Positions 47,444 through 55,882 of a stretch of DNA of 64,000 nucleotides are shown piece by piece. Origin of the DNA: Paludibacterium sp. (GTDB lineage: Bacteria > Pseudomonadota > Gammaproteobacteria > Burkholderiales > Chromobacteriaceae). A program made the translations under genes and the position numbers. Below the pieces are notes generated by a model that was not told where the DNA came from, did not search any database, and saw only the letters and a list, made by a program, of their open reading frames with translations. Positions within the stretch are counted from its first letter, which is position 1. Each line of letters opens with the position of its first letter. Location of the stretch: positions 1-64,000 of the forward strand of contig NZ_JAFAND010000127.1 of assembly GCF_019232825.1 (NCBI RefSeq). Direction: 5' to 3'.

Positions 47444-47551
47444 ATTACCGGGGATGGTCCCCGGTTGCAGTAAGGGGAGCCCTCCTCCCGGCGTACACTA
47501 CCCCACGCGCGCCGACAGCGGCTTCCCTCTTCCGTAGCTAATGGAGCTTTT

Positions 47552-49054
47552 ATGTCTGAACACGAACAAACCTCTGCGATTCAGGACGAAAACCAAATCA
47601 TGGCGGAGCGCCGCCTGAAGCTGAAAGCCATCCGCGAAAAAGGCGTCGCCTATCCGAACGATTTCAAACGCACCGCGTTTGCCAAAGATCTGCAGGATAA
47701 ACACGCCGGTAAACCGGGTGATGCGCTGGAAGCCGAAAAGATCGAGGTCGCCGTCGCTGGTCGCATGATGCTTAAACGTGTGATGGGCAAGGCATCATTT
47801 GCCACGCTGCAGGATTACACCGGCGCGATCCAGATCTTCGTCGCCAGCGACGACATTCCGGCCGACATCTACGACGACTTCAAGCGTTGGGACATCGGCG
47901 ACATCCTGGGGGTGAAGGGCACGCTGTTCGTGACCAAGACCGGCGAGCTGACCGTGCGCGCGAGCGAAATTCGCCTGCTGTCGAAGGCGATTCGCCCGCT
48001 GCCGGACAAATTCCACGGCCTGGCCGACCAAGAGCAGAAATACCGCCAGCGCTACGTCGACCTGGTCATGCACGAAGACTCGCGCAGCGTCTTCATGAAG
48101 CGCTCGCAGATCATTCAGGGCATCCGCCAAGTGATGATCGGCGAACGCTACCTGGAAGTGGAAACCCCGATGATGCACCCGATTCCGGGTGGCGCGGCGG
48201 CGCGTCCGTTCAAGACGCACCACAACGCGCTCGACATGCCGCTGTTTCTGCGCATCGCGCCGGAGCTGTATCTGAAGCGTCTGGTCGTCGGCGGCTTCGA
48301 GCGCGTGTTCGAGATCAACCGCAACTTCCGTAACGAAGGGATGAGCACCCGCCACAACCCCGAGTTCACCATGATGGAGTTCTACGAGGCTTATTCGGAT
48401 TACCATCGCATGATGGAAATGACCGAAAAAGTCATCCAGGACGCCGCCATGCGTGTTTGCGGCTCGTTGCAGATCCCGTACCAGGGCAAGACCGTCGATC
48501 TGTCGAAATTCGACCGGCTGACCATCGTGCAGGCGATCAAGAAGTACAACCCGCAATACACCGATGCGCAATTGAACGACGAAGCCTGGGTGGCGGCGGA
48601 AATCCAGCGTCTGGGCGGCAAGCTGCCGCCGGCCAAGGGGCTGGGCAGCCTGCATCTGGCACTGTTCGAAGAGTGCGCCGAGGGCCTGTTGTGGAATCCG
48701 ACCTTCATCATCGACTATCCGGTGGAAGTGTCGCCGCTGGCACGAGCCTCGGACAAGCACGCGGGCATCACCGAACGCTTCGAGCTGTTCTGCGTCGGCC
48801 GCGAACTGGCCAACGGCTATTCCGAGTTGAACGACCCGGAAGACCAAGCCGACCGCTTCATGCAGCAGGTCAAGCAGATGGAAAGCGGCGACGACGAAGC
48901 CATGCACTATGACGCCGACTACGTGCGCGCGCTGGAATACGGCCTGCCGCCGACCGGCGGCTGCGGCATCGGCATCGACCGCCTGGTGATGCTGTTGACC
49001 GACTCGGCCTCGATCCGCGACGTGATCCTGTTCCCGCACATGCGTCCGGAATAA
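47552..49054 (+). CDS. lysS: lysyl-tRNA synthetase (class II)
   Basis: A 500-aa class II lysyl-tRNA synthetase. An N-terminal OB-fold anticodon domain (to about residue 160) precedes the catalytic domain: motif 2 [23 protein letters not shown] and motif 3 [14 protein letters not shown]. Length normal. It is 108 bp after prfB, an arrangement common in beta- and gammaproteobacteria, and is followed by a terminator. Confidence 0.97.
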   Translation: MSEHEQTSAIQDENQIMAERRLKLKAIREKGVAYPNDFKRTAFAKDLQDKHAGKPGDALEAEKIEVAVAGRMMLKRVMGKASFATLQDYTGAIQIFVASDDIPADIYDDFKRWDIGDILGVKGTLFVTKTGELTVRASEIRLLSKAIRPLPDKFHGLADQEQKYRQRYVDLVMHEDSRSVFMKRSQIIQGIRQVMIGERYLEVETPMMHPIPGGAAARPFKTHHNALDMPLFLRIAPELYLKRLVVGGFERVFEINRNFRNEGMSTRHNPEFTMMEFYEAYSDYHRMMEMTEKVIQDAAMRVCGSLQIPYQGKTVDLSKFDRLTIVQAIKKYNPQYTDAQLNDEAWVAAEIQRLGGKLPPAKGLGSLHLALFEECAEGLLWNPTFIIDYPVEVSPLARASDKHAGITERFELFCVGRELANGYSELNDPEDQADRFMQQVKQMESGDDEAMHYDADYVRALEYGLPPTGGCGIGIDRLVMLLTDSASIRDVILFPHMRPE

Positions 49055-49074
49055 GCGTAACCGGCTTCACCACA

Positions 49075-49108
49075 AGCCGCGCAGCCCTTGGGTTGCGCGG
49101 CTTTTTTA
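49075..49108 (+). terminator. terminator after lysS
   Basis: AGCCGCGCA (49075-49083) and TGCGCGGCT (49094-49102) form a 9-bp stem, followed by a T-rich tail (TTTTTATT). Confidence 0.9.
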
Positions 49109-49198
49109 TTGCCATGTTGATAAGAGGGGCATCATCGACCAAACCACGTGTCGTTCGATACGGAACACGCGCAGGCCGCTAGGGACCCGCGCGCGTTG

Positions 49199-49381
49199 TC
49201 ATGGCCGGGCAAGGCACTTGCCGCGAATGCCCAACACGTATTGGGCCGCGACATGCGACCAGGCAATCAGCTGCCGCGCCAGTAGCGCCTCGGCCACCGC
49301 CTGCGGGATCTCCTCGTCCCCCAGTTGATCATCGATGATCCGCTGCAGCCAGTACCGCTCTTCCTCGCTGAGATTATCCAT
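49199..49381 (-). CDS. small hypothetical protein
   Basis: A 60-aa mostly helical, acidic protein (MDNLSEEERYWLQRIIDDQLG) with a basic tail. GGAGGG lies just before the ATG, which supports real translation. No family was recognised. It is between lysS and the second mobile element, on the opposite strand to both neighbours. Confidence 0.55.
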   Translation of the reverse strand: MDNLSEEERYWLQRIIDDQLGDEEIPQAVAEALLARQLIAWSHVAAQYVLGIRGKCLARP

Positions 49382-49443
49382 ACCCGCCCTCCCTGGGGCC
49401 TGAGAGTTTGCTCGCCTCCCCCGATCCTAACCCTTGGTTCTAG

Positions 49444-49708
49444 GGCCTGTCTGCAAACTATTTGCGGCTGCGGCCAGTGTCCGCCGGATGCAGCGCGAGG
49501 AGTGCGCCCCGCCGCAGTGTCATTCACTGCCAGGGGCAAACGACAAAGCGATGCGCCGGCAGACGCCGGCCCCGAAGGGCTGGTCTGGCAAACGGCCATC
49601 TGCGTCGTTGCGCGGCTTGGCCTTAGAATGACTAAGGCCGGCGCCCCCCGCCTAGCATCTGGCCGTTTGTCAGGCCAGCGCAGTTCACAAATAGTTTGCA
49701 GACAGGCC
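49444..49708. mobile_element. 265-bp non-autonomous element (MITE), copy 2
   Basis: 21-bp perfect terminal inverted repeats beginning GGCCTGTCTGCAAACTATTT, flanked by CTAG on both sides (49440-49443 and 49709-49712), again a YTAR target. No transposase gene. Internal hairpins: GCAGTG-TCATT-CACTGC (49514-49530) and GGCCTTAG-AATGA-CTAAGGCC (49619-49639). The first begins 70 bp from the left end, exactly as in the element at 17380. The interiors share the GTTGCGC...CTTGGC...AGAATGACT framework but not the stems. Confidence 0.85.
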
Positions 49709-49754
49709 CTAGTCCGAGGCGAGGTTCTCACCCCTGTCAATTCAATACGGGTTG

Positions 49755-49760
49755 TATAAT
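49755..49760 (+). promoter_or_regulatory. probable -10 box of the RiPP operon
   Basis: A perfect TATAAT lies 91 bp before the precursor gene, inside an AT-rich patch directly after the MITE. A convincing -35 box at the right distance was not found. Confidence 0.45.
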
Positions 49761-49850
49761 TGATATAACAATTTTTTTGTCATAGTGTTCGAGGGCCGCC
49801 GCGTCAGGCGGTTTCCCCTCACTGTAGTTCCCATCTGAAAGGGCATCACT

Positions 49851-50075
49851 ATGACGACCAAACCCGTTGTCGACCTCAGCAATGCCAGCAACGAGGATTT
49901 GAAACAAATCCACAGCGCGGTATTGCAGCAATTGACCTCGCGCGCCATGAATCCCGCCACGCTGGCAGACGGCTACGACCGCCACGGCAGTGGCCACTCG
50001 CGTTCCGGCGGCAATCCGATGACTCAGCAGCAAGTCGTCGATCCCGCCAACGTCGCTGCCGCGCGCGGAGGCTGA
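49851..50075 (+). CDS. RiPP precursor peptide
   Basis: A 74-aa peptide encoded directly before a radical SAM maturase and read on the same strand. Residues 1-40 are a typical Asn/Leu/Gln-rich leader (NEDLKQIHSAVLQQL is helical). The likely modified core is GYDRHGSGHSRSGGN (41-55), unusually rich in Gly, Ser, His and Arg with a single Tyr42, and it is followed by a tail ending ARGG. Tyr42-Asp43-Arg44 is a three-residue unit of the kind joined by cyclophane-forming enzymes. AAGGG precedes the ATG. It has no signal peptide. Assignment rests on context and composition, not on a recognised sequence family. Confidence 0.7.
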   Translation: MTTKPVVDLSNASNEDLKQIHSAVLQQLTSRAMNPATLADGYDRHGSGHSRSGGNPMTQQQVVDPANVAAARGG

Positions 50076-50079
50076 GATC

Positions 50080-51261
50080 GTGAGCACAGTGGCTCGGGGG
50101 GCCGCCCAAGCGCTCGACTGGATCGTGCTGAAGGTGGTGCAGCGCTGCAATCTCAACTGCACCTACTGCTACGTCTATAACCGCGGCGACGATTCGTGGA
50201 AGTCGCGTCCGCCGATCATTACCGATGCCGTCGTCGACCAACTGGCCGCGCGCATCGTCGCGCATTGCGCCCGGCATGGCTTGAACGCCTTCGTCATCGA
50301 ACTGCACGGCGGCGAACCGCTGCTGTTGGGCAAGCGGCGCATGCAGCGCCTGATCGACACGCTGCGCGCGCGCACGGCGCCGATCACCTTGCGCTTCATC
50401 CTGCAAACCAACGGGCTGCTGCTGGACCAGGAATGGCTGGCGCTGTTCGACCGCAACGCCATGTCTTTCGGCATCAGCCTAGACGGCCCGCCGGAAGTGG
50501 CCGACCGTTTCCGCATCCAGCGCAATGGCCGCGGGTCGACACAGAAGCTCCTCGACAAAATTCGCACGCTGCGCGCGGCCGGACCGGACTTCGACCGGCT
50601 CATGGGCAGCATTCTATGCGTCGTCAACCCGGCCTTGCATGGCGGCAAACTCGTGCAGTGGTTTATTGACAATGGCTTTGACGCCTTTGAGTTTTTGCTG
50701 CCGGACGGCAATTACGCCAACTACCCGCAAGGTTGGACCGGCGTCGCGCCCTATCGCCGCTTTCTACTCGAAGCGTTCGACGCCTGGTATGCGCTGGGGA
50801 GCCACGCGCCGCAGATTCGCTTGTTCGAAATGATGATGCTGGGATTCATGGGAATCAAATCGCCGCTTGACGCGCTGGGCGGGGATTTGCGCCGGCTGTG
50901 CGTGGTCGAGTCGGACGGCTCGATCGGCATCAGCGACGTGGTGCGCATGTGCGGCGGCGAATTTGCCAACGACAAGCTGAACATTTTCCGGCATCCGCTC
51001 GATCTGCATGCATCGGTCTATCAACTGTCGCAACTGCAGCGCCCCTGCGCGCAATGCCAAGCCTGCCCGCACCTGGCGAGCTGCGGCGGCGGCTACTTGC
51101 CGCACCGTTTCGACGGCAGCGGCTTCGATCACCCGTCGATTTATTGCCAAGCGCTGTACGCGCTGGCCGAGCGCATGTTGCGCGCGATCCGGCGCGACCT
51201 GCCGCCGACGCTGCTCAGCGATCCGACCTGCAGCCTTTGGACAGCCGACCTGGCTGAATGA
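50080..51261 (+). CDS. FxsB-like radical SAM/SPASM peptide maturase
   Basis: A 393-aa radical SAM protein. The CxxxCxxC motif binding the SAM [4Fe-4S] cluster is CNLNCTYC (Cys23, 27, 30), HGGEPLLLGK follows, and the C terminus has a SPASM-type set of cysteines (CVVE, CGGE, CAQCQACPHLASCGGGYLPHRF, IYCQ). The whole pattern follows FxsB maturases, which join an aromatic side chain to a nearby backbone or side-chain carbon to make cyclophanes. A GTG start at 50080 lies five bases after the precursor stop, with GGAGG upstream. Unlike many FxsB proteins it has no fused HExxH part; that part is encoded separately downstream. Confidence 0.87.
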   Translation: MSTVARGAAQALDWIVLKVVQRCNLNCTYCYVYNRGDDSWKSRPPIITDAVVDQLAARIVAHCARHGLNAFVIELHGGEPLLLGKRRMQRLIDTLRARTAPITLRFILQTNGLLLDQEWLALFDRNAMSFGISLDGPPEVADRFRIQRNGRGSTQKLLDKIRTLRAAGPDFDRLMGSILCVVNPALHGGKLVQWFIDNGFDAFEFLLPDGNYANYPQGWTGVAPYRRFLLEAFDAWYALGSHAPQIRLFEMMMLGFMGIKSPLDALGGDLRRLCVVESDGSIGISDVVRMCGGEFANDKLNIFRHPLDLHASVYQLSQLQRPCAQCQACPHLASCGGGYLPHRFDGSGFDHPSIYCQALYALAERMLRAIRRDLPPTLLSDPTCSLWTADLAE

Positions 51262-52472
51262 CCATGCCGATAGAAACGCACGAAAACCGCTACCGTCAAT
51301 TCGCCAACCCGCAGACCCCATTCGATCCGGCGCTGTTCGACGCCGTGGTGCAATGCCATGCGCAAGCGGTGCTGGACCTATTTCTCGAACGGCGAGCGGC
51401 GCAGATCGCCGAGCAGAGCGACGGCGTCGCGCCGCTGATTGCGCGCTGGCGCCAAATCGCGCGCACAGCCGAGGCGGCGACGCATATCGCCTGGGACATG
51501 GCGTTTGGCCGGGTGCAATGGGCACTGGAAACCGACGAGGTCGATCCGGCGGATGTCGCTTTGCACCTGGCGCTTCATCTGTCGGCGCAAGGCCTGCCCG
51601 GGCAGTGGCATGGCCGGCTGCGGGCGGGAGGCGTCATGCGCTGGGGGCGCTGGCTCTTGCCCGTCGCGCAGGATATCGCGGTTGACAGCGATGGCCGCGT
51701 GGCGCGGGTGACGTTTATCGACGCCGAACGCGGCGAGCCATGCGAAAGCGTATTTCACGCCCACGCCGATGGCTGGCGCTGCGACAGGCCGCCCATGTTG
51801 CAGCAAACCGGCACGCGCCAACCGATCCTGCTCTTGCCCGAGCGGGCCATCCGCGGCCAACTGACGTTAGAGGATCAGTTCGGCAGCATCGTCGGCTATC
51901 CCGAACCGACGGCGGCCATGGCCGACACGCTGACACAGGCGCTCGGCCTGCTCGCGCGCTATGCGCCAGACTATTTGGTTTGGGTCGAGCGCGTGATTCG
52001 CGGCGTAGTGATCTGCCAGTGCCGGGAAACACGCACGCGCAGCAGCACCTGGTCCGAGGCGCCCGGCATCATCCTGCTGTCACACACCACCGATGCGGTG
52101 ACGGTGGCCGAGATGCTGGTTCATGAGGCCTCGCACCAGTACTACCATGTGGTCGGGCGCGTCGGCAAAGTCGACGACGGCAGCGATACACGGCTGTATT
52201 TCTCGCCGGCGGTGGCGCGCGAGCGGCCCCTCTCGCGCGTGTTGATCGCCTATCATGCCTTTGCCAACATTCTGCTGATGTATCGTGCCTTCCGCCAAAA
52301 TGGTCTGCCCGAGGCCGGCACCGAATGGGCGCGGACCGCCGAGCGCATGGAAAGCGACGTCGGCGTGCTGGAGGCCCCGCTCATCGGCAATCCGGCATTG
52401 ACGGGCTATGGCAGGGCGCTGTTCACGTCCCTCTCCCAACGGGTTCACCGGCGGGAGGCCATCGATGGCTGA
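51258..52472 (+). CDS. HExxH-type peptide beta-hydroxylase-like protein 1
   Basis: A 404-aa protein with the metal-binding motif HEASH (His289, Glu290, His293) in a LVHEASHQYYHVV context, followed by LYFSPAVARERPLSRVLIAYHAFANILL, with a later His333. This is the pattern of the alpha-ketoglutarate-type HExxH proteins that accompany cyclophane RiPP maturases and hydroxylate the peptide. The first 180 residues have no recognised domain and may bind the leader. The ATG overlaps the radical SAM stop (ATGA). Family assignment is from motif and context, and activity is inference. Confidence 0.75.
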   Translation: MTMPIETHENRYRQFANPQTPFDPALFDAVVQCHAQAVLDLFLERRAAQIAEQSDGVAPLIARWRQIARTAEAATHIAWDMAFGRVQWALETDEVDPADVALHLALHLSAQGLPGQWHGRLRAGGVMRWGRWLLPVAQDIAVDSDGRVARVTFIDAERGEPCESVFHAHADGWRCDRPPMLQQTGTRQPILLLPERAIRGQLTLEDQFGSIVGYPEPTAAMADTLTQALGLLARYAPDYLVWVERVIRGVVICQCRETRTRSSTWSEAPGIILLSHTTDAVTVAEMLVHEASHQYYHVVGRVGKVDDGSDTRLYFSPAVARERPLSRVLIAYHAFANILLMYRAFRQNGLPEAGTEWARTAERMESDVGVLEAPLIGNPALTGYGRALFTSLSQRVHRREAIDG

Positions 52473-53484
52473 TCCCCCGGCGGTGGCCCTCACGGACCTA
52501 CCGTCTCTGCTCGCCTGGGAAGCGTCGCCCGGCGCATGGCGCCCATGGCGGACGATGTACGATGCCTTCTTGTGGCGGCGTGCCCGCGCCTTGTGCGCAC
52601 AAAACCCCGACGATGCCTGCATCGCCCTGGCGCTGCAGGCGTTACCGCCGGCCAAGCGGCGGCGCTTCTTGCGCACGCCGCAGGTCGCCCGCCTGCTCTA
52701 CCGTCAAGATGGCGAACACCCGTGGCGCGGCGGCGCGACCTTTGCGCGCGAACTCCTGGCGGAGCTCGGCTCCGCGCTCCCGCGCGATCGCGGCAACACC
52801 TTGCTGCCCGCCGCCTTGACGCTGGACATCGATGGCGACGCCCCTTTTCCTGACGAGGACGACGGCTTTGCCACCCTTTGCTATCGGCCAGGCGAGTGCG
52901 ACCGGGTCGTGAGCAAATTGCGCGATGCCATGATGGCGCTAAGACGGCTGTCGCCGACAATCGCGGCGCTCGTGACCTCCTGGATCTCTGTGCTGGCGTT
53001 GCGCCGCCAGCCAGGCAAACCCAATGCGCTCTTTTCCAGCACCTTCAGCCATGCCGTGGGTCTGGTGCGCATTACCAACGCCCATTTGGCCGAAGCCGAC
53101 AGGACCTCGCTGATGGACGCGCTGGTCCACGAGGCGATTCACAGCCTGCTGTATGGCTACGAGGAGTCGCGCGCACCGTTTCAGACGGAGCCGGCCTGGC
53201 GGGTGCCCATCCGTTCACCGTGGACCGGTGCCACTTTGGCCCTGCCATCGTATCTGCAAGCTTGCTTGGTCTGGTACGGCCTCTATCATTTATGGCGCCT
53301 CGCCCAGCGTGCCGGATTCGGGCCTGCCGAACGCGTGGCAGCGCTCGCCGGGCGCGCGCGCACCGGCTTTCATCACCGGCCGGTATCCCAGGGGCTGGCC
53401 GATTATCACGCCTGGGTCGCCCCCGATTGCCTAGCGCTGCTGTACACGATCGAGGGGCGGATGTTGAACGAAGTCTGGGTATGA
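52465..53484 (+). CDS. HExxH-type protein 2
   Basis: A 339-aa protein with a second, different HExxH site, HEAIH (His222, Glu223, His226), followed by an aromatic-rich segment with SPWTGATLALPSYLQACLVWYGL and a final His-rich part (GFHHRPVSQGLADYHAW) that could supply a third metal ligand. Outside the motif it has little visible similarity to the preceding protein. It may be a peptidase, a second hydroxylase or a partner of the first. The start ATG at 52465 overlaps the end of the first HExxH gene by eight bases and has GGGAGG upstream. Confidence 0.7.
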   Translation: MADPPAVALTDLPSLLAWEASPGAWRPWRTMYDAFLWRRARALCAQNPDDACIALALQALPPAKRRRFLRTPQVARLLYRQDGEHPWRGGATFARELLAELGSALPRDRGNTLLPAALTLDIDGDAPFPDEDDGFATLCYRPGECDRVVSKLRDAMMALRRLSPTIAALVTSWISVLALRRQPGKPNALFSSTFSHAVGLVRITNAHLAEADRTSLMDALVHEAIHSLLYGYEESRAPFQTEPAWRVPIRSPWTGATLALPSYLQACLVWYGLYHLWRLAQRAGFGPAERVAALAGRARTGFHHRPVSQGLADYHAWVAPDCLALLYTIEGRMLNEVWV

Positions 53485-53501
53485 GGCCACGACATAAAAA
53501 G

Positions 53502-53519
53502 GCCCCCTCAAGAGGGGGC
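53502..53519 (-). terminator. terminator between RiPP operon and minus-strand small gene
   Basis: GCCCCC (53502-53507) and GGGGGC (53514-53519) form the core of a hairpin 17 bp after the last RiPP-cassette stop. On the minus strand it is followed by TTTTTATG, so it can serve the converging small gene as well as the + strand operon. Confidence 0.7.
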
Positions 53520-53561
53520 AAGTTCAATGAAATCACACTTCACGTTGCAGCTATCGCCGCA

Positions 53562-53723
53562 CTACCGTTTACGCCACCATCGCAGAAGCCCATGCCCTTT
53601 CGGGCGCGTAAACGCCAGGTAGCGTGCCAGCAGCAGTTGCTGGCGCCGCGCCCACGCATCCTGCGGCACCATAGCGGTTTGCTCGGGTGCATCGTGATTC
53701 AGCAAATGGCTATAAAGGCCCAT
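53562..53723 (-). CDS. small basic hypothetical protein
   Basis: A 53-aa protein with a helical middle and a strongly basic, Trp-rich end (LLRWWRKR). AGGAGA before the ATG at 53723 supports translation. No family was recognised. It faces the RiPP operon convergently, and there is no evidence that it belongs to it. Confidence 0.55.
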   Translation of the reverse strand: MGLYSHLLNHDAPEQTAMVPQDAWARRQQLLLARYLAFTRPKGHGLLRWWRKR

Positions 53724-53885
53724 GGTCTTCTCCTCATCATGCCGTCTACAAACGGCAGTCTCTTGAGCATAGAAGACAAAATATAAAATATGCATAAATC
53801 CGTATAGGCGCCCCCGCTGGCCTTGACCGATTTTTGTCATCTATTTACGGTAAGCTCGGCCATAGTTAAGTGGCATAATAACCAT

Positions 53886-53900
53886 ACCAATAAAATTGGT
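53886..53900 (+). promoter_or_regulatory. perfect dyad upstream of the phosphoesterase
   Basis: ACCAATAAAATTGGT is a perfect inverted repeat (six-base arms, AAA centre) 20 bp before the phosphoesterase start. It could be an operator; which regulator binds is unknown. Confidence 0.45.
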
Positions 53901-53919
53901 ATTAGCGGAGTCCTTGCTT

Positions 53920-55599
53920 ATGACATCGAAGCCCGACAACAAACAAATCGATCTTTCCACTGAACAGCCCGCCGATCCGTCGCGGCGCAAATTATTCGAA
54001 ACCGCCGCCGCATTAGGCGTGGCGAGCGTCATGCCGGCCGTCTGGTCGCAAGACGCCGAGGCCGCCGCGGCGCCGGCCATCGTCGCCGGCGGCGCGCTTG
54101 ACGCGCGCCTCAAAGCGCACGTCAAGAATATCGTGGTGATCTATCTGGAAAACCGCAGCTTCAACAACCTGTTCGGCGATTTTCCCGGCGTGCGCCATCC
54201 GTTGTCCGCCGTGCCCACCGAGGTCTATCAGCAAAAAGACCGCGATGGCGTCACCGTGCTGCCGACCTTGCCGAAAATCTGGGGCGGTTTGGTGCAGAAG
54301 GGGCAAACGGTCGCCGGCAAGTACTATTTGATCGGCGAGGATAAGATCACCGGCCTCGCCAATGCGCCGTTCCCGCTCAAGGACGCCGAGGGCGCGCTCT
54401 TGCCGCAGGCGGTGGTCACCCGCGATTTGTGGCACGTGTTCTACCAAAACCAGATGCAGATCAACGGCGGCAAGAACGACGGCTTCGTCGCCTGGGCCGA
54501 CTCCGGCGCGCTGACGATGGGTTATTACGCCGATAGCGCCCAAAATCTCAACCAGTGGCGCATCGCGCAGGAATACACGCTGTGCGACAACTTCTTCATG
54601 GCGGCTTTCGGCGGCTCGTTTCTCAACCACCAGTTCCTTGCTTGTGCTCGCGCGCCGGTCTACCCCAATGCCGCCAATAGTCCGGCCAAAGGCAAGATCG
54701 CGGTGCTGGAGGACGGCCCGACCGGCTGGCATCTGAAACCGGCGGCCGACAGCCCGGCCTCGGCGCTCGGCGGCCAGCCCAAATTCGTCAACAACGGCGC
54801 CATCTCGCCGGACGACTACGCCGTCAACACCATGGCGCCGCCCTACCAGCCGAGCTACATCCCGCCGGCCCAAGGCGGCGACCCCAAGCTTGCCGATCCG
54901 CAAAACCCCAATACCCTGCCGCCGCAGACGCACGACACCATCGGCGATCTGCTGTCGCATAAGGGCGTCAGCTGGACCTGGTACGCCGGCGCCTGGCAAG
55001 CCGCGCTGGATGGCAAGGGCGGACCGGACGCGCCGAATTTCCAATACCATCACCAGCCGTTCAACTATTTCCAGCGCTACGCCCCCGGCACCGCGGCGCG
55101 CGCCCAGCATCTGCGCGATGCCGGCCTAGGCGACAGCCCGATGTCGAATCATTTCCTGGCCGACATCGAAGCCGGCAAACTGCCGGCCGTGGCCTTCTAT
55201 AAGCCGCAGGGCAACCTCAACCTGCACGCCGGCTACTCGGACGTCGAATCGGGCGACCGCCACGTCGCCAACGTGCTCGGCTATCTGAAGAACAGCCCGC
55301 AATGGAAGCACATGGTGGTTGTGATCACCTACGACGAAAATGGCGGCTGGTGGGACCACGTCGCGCCGCCGAAAGGCGATCGCTTCGGTCCCGGCTCGCG
55401 CATTCCGGCCATCGTCGTGTCGCCGTTCGCGCGCAAAGGCCACGTTGACCACACCTTCTACGACACCACGTCGATCCTGCGCCTGATCACGCGCGTGTTC
55501 GATCTGCCGAAGCTGGAAGGCATCAAGCTGCGTGACGAGGCATTCGCCGCGCAAGGCAAACCCGGGCCGGGCGATTTGACCAACGCGCTGTCGATCTGA
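53920..55599 (+). CDS. Tat-exported phosphoesterase (AcpA/phospholipase C family)
   Basis: A 559-aa member of the AcpA/phospholipase C phosphoesterase family, which cleaves phosphate esters or phospholipid head groups. It has an N-terminal twin-arginine signal (SRRKLF, residues 21-26, then a hydrophobic stretch to about residue 45). The catalytic centre is ENRSFNNLFG (about 89-98), and the metal site is in DENGGWWDHVAPPKGDRFGPGSRIPAIVVSP near the C terminus. The ATG at 53920 has GGAG upstream. Substrate (phospholipid or small phosphate ester) is not predictable. Confidence 0.87.
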   Translation: MTSKPDNKQIDLSTEQPADPSRRKLFETAAALGVASVMPAVWSQDAEAAAAPAIVAGGALDARLKAHVKNIVVIYLENRSFNNLFGDFPGVRHPLSAVPTEVYQQKDRDGVTVLPTLPKIWGGLVQKGQTVAGKYYLIGEDKITGLANAPFPLKDAEGALLPQAVVTRDLWHVFYQNQMQINGGKNDGFVAWADSGALTMGYYADSAQNLNQWRIAQEYTLCDNFFMAAFGGSFLNHQFLACARAPVYPNAANSPAKGKIAVLEDGPTGWHLKPAADSPASALGGQPKFVNNGAISPDDYAVNTMAPPYQPSYIPPAQGGDPKLADPQNPNTLPPQTHDTIGDLLSHKGVSWTWYAGAWQAALDGKGGPDAPNFQYHHQPFNYFQRYAPGTAARAQHLRDAGLGDSPMSNHFLADIEAGKLPAVAFYKPQGNLNLHAGYSDVESGDRHVANVLGYLKNSPQWKHMVVVITYDENGGWWDHVAPPKGDRFGPGSRIPAIVVSPFARKGHVDHTFYDTTSILRLITRVFDLPKLEGIKLRDEAFAAQGKPGPGDLTNALSI

Positions 55600-55882
55600 C
55601 CCACGCGGCATCCTAAGCCCGCCGGTTTGAGCCCGCCCGATGGCGGGCTCAGGCTGTTGATTTAGTGGTTTGCAGCGGTTGCGGAGGACCCGGCAAAGCC
55701 GGGCCTTAGTGGCAACTGACTGATTTCGCAGCCTGCCCATCGATTCCCTCTCCCCTCGCCCTCTCCCTGAGAGGGGGTGCTCGCTTCGCGAGCAAGGGTT
55801 TGTCAACACCCTCAGCCCGCCCTATGGCAGGCTTTTTATTTTTTCCACTATATTCAATTCATCAGTATCAAGATAAAACACG
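55600..55882. other. intergenic hairpins and terminator
   Basis: The region holds GAGCCCGCC/GGCGGGCTC (55629-55650) without a T run, a GCTCGCTTCGCGAGC hairpin near 55777-55791, and a terminator AGCCCGCC...GGCAGGCT followed by TTTTTATTTTTT (55814-55845) just before the REC-HPt gene. A stretch of CCCTCTCC repeats lies between. No gene seen. Confidence 0.6.

Larger units (their letters stand above)
49382..49850. other. gap holding a MITE and the RiPP promoter
   Basis: The gap contains about 60 bp upstream of the small gene, then the 265-bp element (49444-49708) with its CTAG duplications, then about 138 bp of AT-richer DNA holding the promoter of the RiPP genes. A frame across the element in either direction is not supported as a gene. 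Confidence 0.6.

Noticed and set aside
49444-49708. The element as part of the RiPP system (for example its promoter or small RNA)
   Set aside because: A related copy sits elsewhere, inside an unrelated gene, so its position here is more easily explained by insertion.
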